A stretch of DNA of 64,000 nucleotides, taken from NCBI RefSeq assembly GCF_010389155.1, contig NC_057769.1:31620735-31684734 (forward strand), given 5' to 3'. Every line of letters begins with the position of its first letter. Position 1 is the stretch's first letter. Positions 60,650 through 64,000 of this stretch are shown here, one piece after another. The notes beneath the pieces were generated by a model. That model saw only the letters and a list, made by a program, of their open reading frames with translations, was not told where the DNA came from and made no database searches. This DNA is from Erigeron canadensis (taxonomy: Eukaryota > Streptophyta > Magnoliopsida > Asterales > Asteraceae). A program made the translations under genes and the position numbers.

Positions 60650-60756
60650 AACCCGGCTTTTGAAAAGCCGGTTTCAAACTCACTTTTTTGAAGCCGGTTT
60701 TTGAAAAGCCGGTTTCGAGGCAACTTTTTTGAACCCGGCTTTTGAAAAGCCGGTTT
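60650..60756. repeat. Three 41-bp units with CCGGCTTTTGAAAAGCCGG hairpin
   Basis: Units start at 60650, 60691 and 60732. The first and third have the perfect palindromic core CCGGCTTTTGAAAAGCCGG; the middle one has GCCGGTTTTTGAAAAGCCGG, breaking the symmetry. The spacers share ACTTTTTTGA. Non-coding as far as can be seen. Confidence 0.85.
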
Positions 60757-62823
60757 ACCCTATTGTATAATTTTATTTTTTTCGAAAACTTGTTTGACAA
60801 AACACCCTCCCCAAATCACTGTTTCAAAAATTTTTTCTTATTTTTCCTTTTTATTAAAAACTAACTCATTGGTTCTGGATACATTGTTTCTTTTTCATCA
60901 AAAATTCCGCCGTTATACCCATGTTATGTGATTAGTTCATAGTTATAATTATGGATTTTGGTTAATTCATAGATATAATATCATCGCAATCAATTTGTAT
61001 GTATTTACACTTATGATGTTTCATCAGTACGTTATTATATACAACTTTGATGACATATTTCTCGCCTATGCGCGCAGCAGAAATGGTGTTTTTTTGATAA
61101 TATTTCTCACCTTTTCTCTTAGTTGGTCATGGTGTACTCCTTTATTGCTACTAAAGTTGGTTTTAATTTTTTCTTGACAATTGAAACTATCTGAACGATT
61201 CCAAATAAATTGTTCTCTATGAACTATTGAGTTTAGAGAGCCAATGTGATTATTATTCTAAAATTCCATTTCTATGTAACCGACCAGTGACATGCTGCAT
61301 GATATACAATTTTCGTTAAAAGTAGTTTATTGGATATCATCTTTATTGCATTAGCATAGGTAGTATCCTCTACTTGAAATTTTTCAGAATTGCAATTATT
61401 TAAACTTGAATTTCATGATTTTACTAATAAACTAAATCGATTTTCGGTATATAAAATAATGTATATATGTCCTTCATGTCCAGCCACTGCAAATTGTCCT
61501 AATCAAGTAGTGAGATTATTCTTAAAGACAGATTGGATTTTTGGATTATTCTCAAGCCTTGTGTGAGAGTATTTGAATAGCTTACCTAATAAGAAAGGCA
61601 GTGGCAAAAAACTATTTAATTTAACTCAACCTTTTTTATCATTATTTTTTGATTTTTTTTTTGGTTTCATTTTCGGAAATTTATGTGCAGAAGTTGAACT
61701 ATGAGGAGTCTCTAGAATTTATGAGAACATCCTTGGACTCATGCCAACAGTTACCAAATCGTTAATTATTTTTTATGATGAACTATCTGCAATTCTCAAT
61801 TCAAAAACTCTTACAACAATCATGGAACGCTGAGTTATGTGGTGTTATATTATTTTTGTGCGTAACTTCGGGTGTTACTAATAGGTATTAGTTTTGTGCC
61901 ATGCAGTGGAGCTATGGATGAACCTGGATGGAGATACATCTCCAATTTGCATGAACATATTGTCGCAGGCTTCCTCCACATCAAGGTAATGCTATTTTCT
62001 CGCCTTTATAGTCTTGCTTAGCATGTCACTATAGGAATCTATAAGGACTAATAACGGGCTACTTGAAAAACTGAAAGCAATTATTGTTTTTCATTAGTTA
62101 TTTTTGGTACCTTAATCTTCAAGCTCAAGTTCTATTCATCTGTTTCTCATGGTACTGTAATATCATATGACTGTTTATGTCATGTGCTTCAATTAGCATA
62201 CAAAGATCTGTTTTAATTACCAAGTAAAACAATAAATGAACTTACTTTGACTAACATTGTACATTTGTGAAATCAACTGTTACACAATTAGCCTCTCATG
62301 TAGTCCCCTTTAAAGGTACTTTAGAATCCTATATTCCTATTTGCCATTATTTCTCATACACGTGGGAATACTACTATTTACTTACAGATGTCAATTTGGG
62401 CTAATCATGGATACGTCAAACGTAGAGATATTAGTTAAAGAGGAACGGGTTAATGACTCAATGGGTCGAACTGATCAAATAGATTGTTATTTGCTATTTA
62501 ATAGATGGACCGGTAGCTATTGTATGGGTATTGTTTTTGTAATCATAATCAACTTTTTAGGTATATATCCAAAAGTAGGACAGAAAAGGGCGTTGATCCC
62601 ACCCAACCCACCCTGTTTTCAATCCATGACCTGCACCCCTCCATAATGTAACCTCTATTATAAAATCATTATGTAGAACGCAGGTTAAGTTATTGTAAGT
62701 TGTTTTGTTGGGAATTTGATTTTGACTCTATATTTGTTGAACCTACTTGAAGTTGCATCCTGTTAACATCTGCATTATAATGTGAATCATAATTTTGCAT
62801 GTTTGGATTTCATGACATGATAC
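60757..62823. other. Spacer with two exon-like patches
   Basis: On the plus strand 61690-61766 (KLNYEESLEFMRTSLDSCQQ after TGTGCAG, then a stop) and 61905-61985 (open in two frames, followed by GTAATG) look like exon fragments. I do not recognise them. The rest is AT-rich. Confidence 0.35.
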
Positions 62824-63521
62824 CTATGTTGTTAATACTTAAATATCGGTTATAACGGTCGATGACCAATATTTGAGATATTGATTATAGCGGTGGTATA
62901 ACGGTAATTATATAAATAATAAACTTGTAAGTATATATAATTATTTGCAAAGAATGTTCAAAATTAAATAAATATAATAGCTAGAATTAACAAAATCAAG
63001 ATTTTGGGGGTTAAAATGGAAATTTTGTATTGAAATTATTGAAGTTGGAAGACAGTCAAACCCACATATTCTCTTTATCTTTTACCATCCTGTCTCATCT
63101 TCTTTCATCATCGACATCTTCTTTCTTTCTTTTCTATATTTTCTACCATCTTCTGACATCATCACTTTTTTTCTTTATTATTACAGTATTATATCTTCTC
63201 CTTTCATTTTCTCTTTACTGAGCCGGCCGCTGAACATCACCAATATCGATTCCAATTTCCAGGCATGTTTTTTTATAGCCTTGGTATCATCTTCAATTCT
63301 TCATCATCAATTTGGGCTTTTATTTAATTAGGGTTGGACTATTTATTAGTTTTGGGCAATAAAAAAGAAAAGAAAAAGGAAGAACCGTTATTATCAGTGT
63401 TATGATCGAGATTTACAAATCAAATATCGGTAAATATCACCGATATTAACGCAACCGTTATTTTAACCGGTATTTTGAAGAGGGACCGATAACCGTTATA
63501 CCACCGTTATTAACAACATAG
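62824..63521. mobile_element. hAT-like non-autonomous element with 8-bp duplication
   Basis: Starts CTATGTTGTTAATA and ends TATTAACAACATAG, a perfect 14-bp terminal inverted repeat, followed further in by CGGT/ACCG-rich matching words. It is flanked by the perfect 8-bp direct repeat CATGATAC at 62816-62823 and 63522-63529, the target-site size of hAT elements. The 698-bp element has no transposase. Confidence 0.85.
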
Positions 63522-63570
63522 CATGATACTTTGTAGCACATTACTATATTGATTTTTTTGTGACTTTAAT

Positions 63571-63720
63571 TTCATCCACTCTCCAAATACATTTGTCTTT
63601 TGCTCTAATTTAATTTCATCCACTCTCCATATAAATTTGTCTTTTGCTCTAATTTAATTTCATCCGCTCTCCATATACATTTATCTTTTGCTCTAATTTA
63701 GTTTCACCCACTCTCCAATA
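63571..63720. repeat. Minisatellite, four units of 44 bp
   Basis: TTCA(T/C)CC(A/G)CTCTCCA starts at 63571, 63615, 63659 and 63703, with CTTTTGCTCTAATTTA between. Non-coding. Confidence 0.85.
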
Positions 63721-64000
63721 CATGTCTCTAAATTGTAGAGTAAAACATAAATCACAAATATTACTAGACAGATCAAAAACTGATTAGTATGTGTATTTAT
63801 GTGTTCAAAAAACCATTAAAGAGCATTTCACTTAATTTAATTGTTATAGGTTTCAAGTGGTGGAAATTGCTTAATTGCAACAATTTAGTTGGCATATAAA
63901 TAACCATATGATCATATAAACTAACCATCTGATGCTACAATTCAATAAGTGAAAATGATTTTTTCCTTTTCATGGTATATTAATACTAACTGCCTTACAA

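Noticed and set aside
63030..63221. 63-codon plus-strand open frame rich in Ser, Phe and Leu
   Set aside because: It lies in a TCTT-rich pyrimidine stretch inside the hAT-like element; chance.
1..64000. tRNA, rRNA or CRISPR arrays
   Set aside because: I looked for tRNA-like cloverleaf sequences and regular spacer arrays; only SINE-type boxes and tandem repeats were found, and the genome is a plant's.

Overview
The window is nuclear DNA of a flowering plant. It is AT-rich, its genes are split by GT-AG introns, and the introns and spacers are full of plant transposons. An asterid, perhaps Asteraceae, is my guess from the look of the proteins and repeats; nothing in the sequence proves it.

Layout. 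1-6654 (+): 3' part of a CENTRORADIALIS/TFL1-type PEBP gene. The last 17 bases of exon 2 open the window, intron 2 is 5.1 kb and holds several transposons, and the normally undivided last exon is split by an extra 155-bp intron. 6909-9274: two Helitrons; the larger keeps a piece of an RPA-like OB fold. 11278-11949 (+): a two-exon gene with AREB/ABI5-type motifs but no bZIP domain. 12691-13755: a 122-bp tandem array ending at a Helitron 3' end. 14072-18726 (+): complete seven-exon TM9SF/EMP70 gene (594 aa). 20108-22660 (-): complete three-exon QCR9 (73 aa, respiratory complex III). 22881-25931: MITE, a Helitron copy split by a probable solo LTR, and more Helitrons. 26860-29342 (+): complete RPL10A (216 aa) with telo-box, GGCCCAA motifs and a 5'-UTR intron. 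33850-35921 (+): root-type plastid ferredoxin (158 aa) with a long 5'-UTR intron. 37867-43037: Helitrons, a LINE with target-site duplication, an LTR-like piece. 43713-44303: Helitron. 44405-48632: a 4.2-kb Mutator-like element with a FAR1 DNA-binding gene and large inverted arrays of short repeats on both sides of it. 49174-50224: fold-back element. 50739-51627: third copy of the RPA-bearing Helitron. 53813-55709 (+): complete GH17 beta-1,3-glucanase (382 aa). 59353-60404 (-): six candidate exons with matching phases that I cannot name. 60650-60756: three 41-bp hairpin units. 62824-63521: hAT-like element with a perfect 8-bp duplication.

The host genes do not form a pathway; they are ordinary, unrelated plant neighbours (meristem/flowering repressor, Golgi membrane protein, mitochondrial subunit, ribosomal protein, plastid electron carrier, cell-wall enzyme). 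The unusual content is the split last exon of the CEN-like gene, the FAR1 Mutator element, the RPA-carrying Helitrons and the unnamed minus-strand exons.
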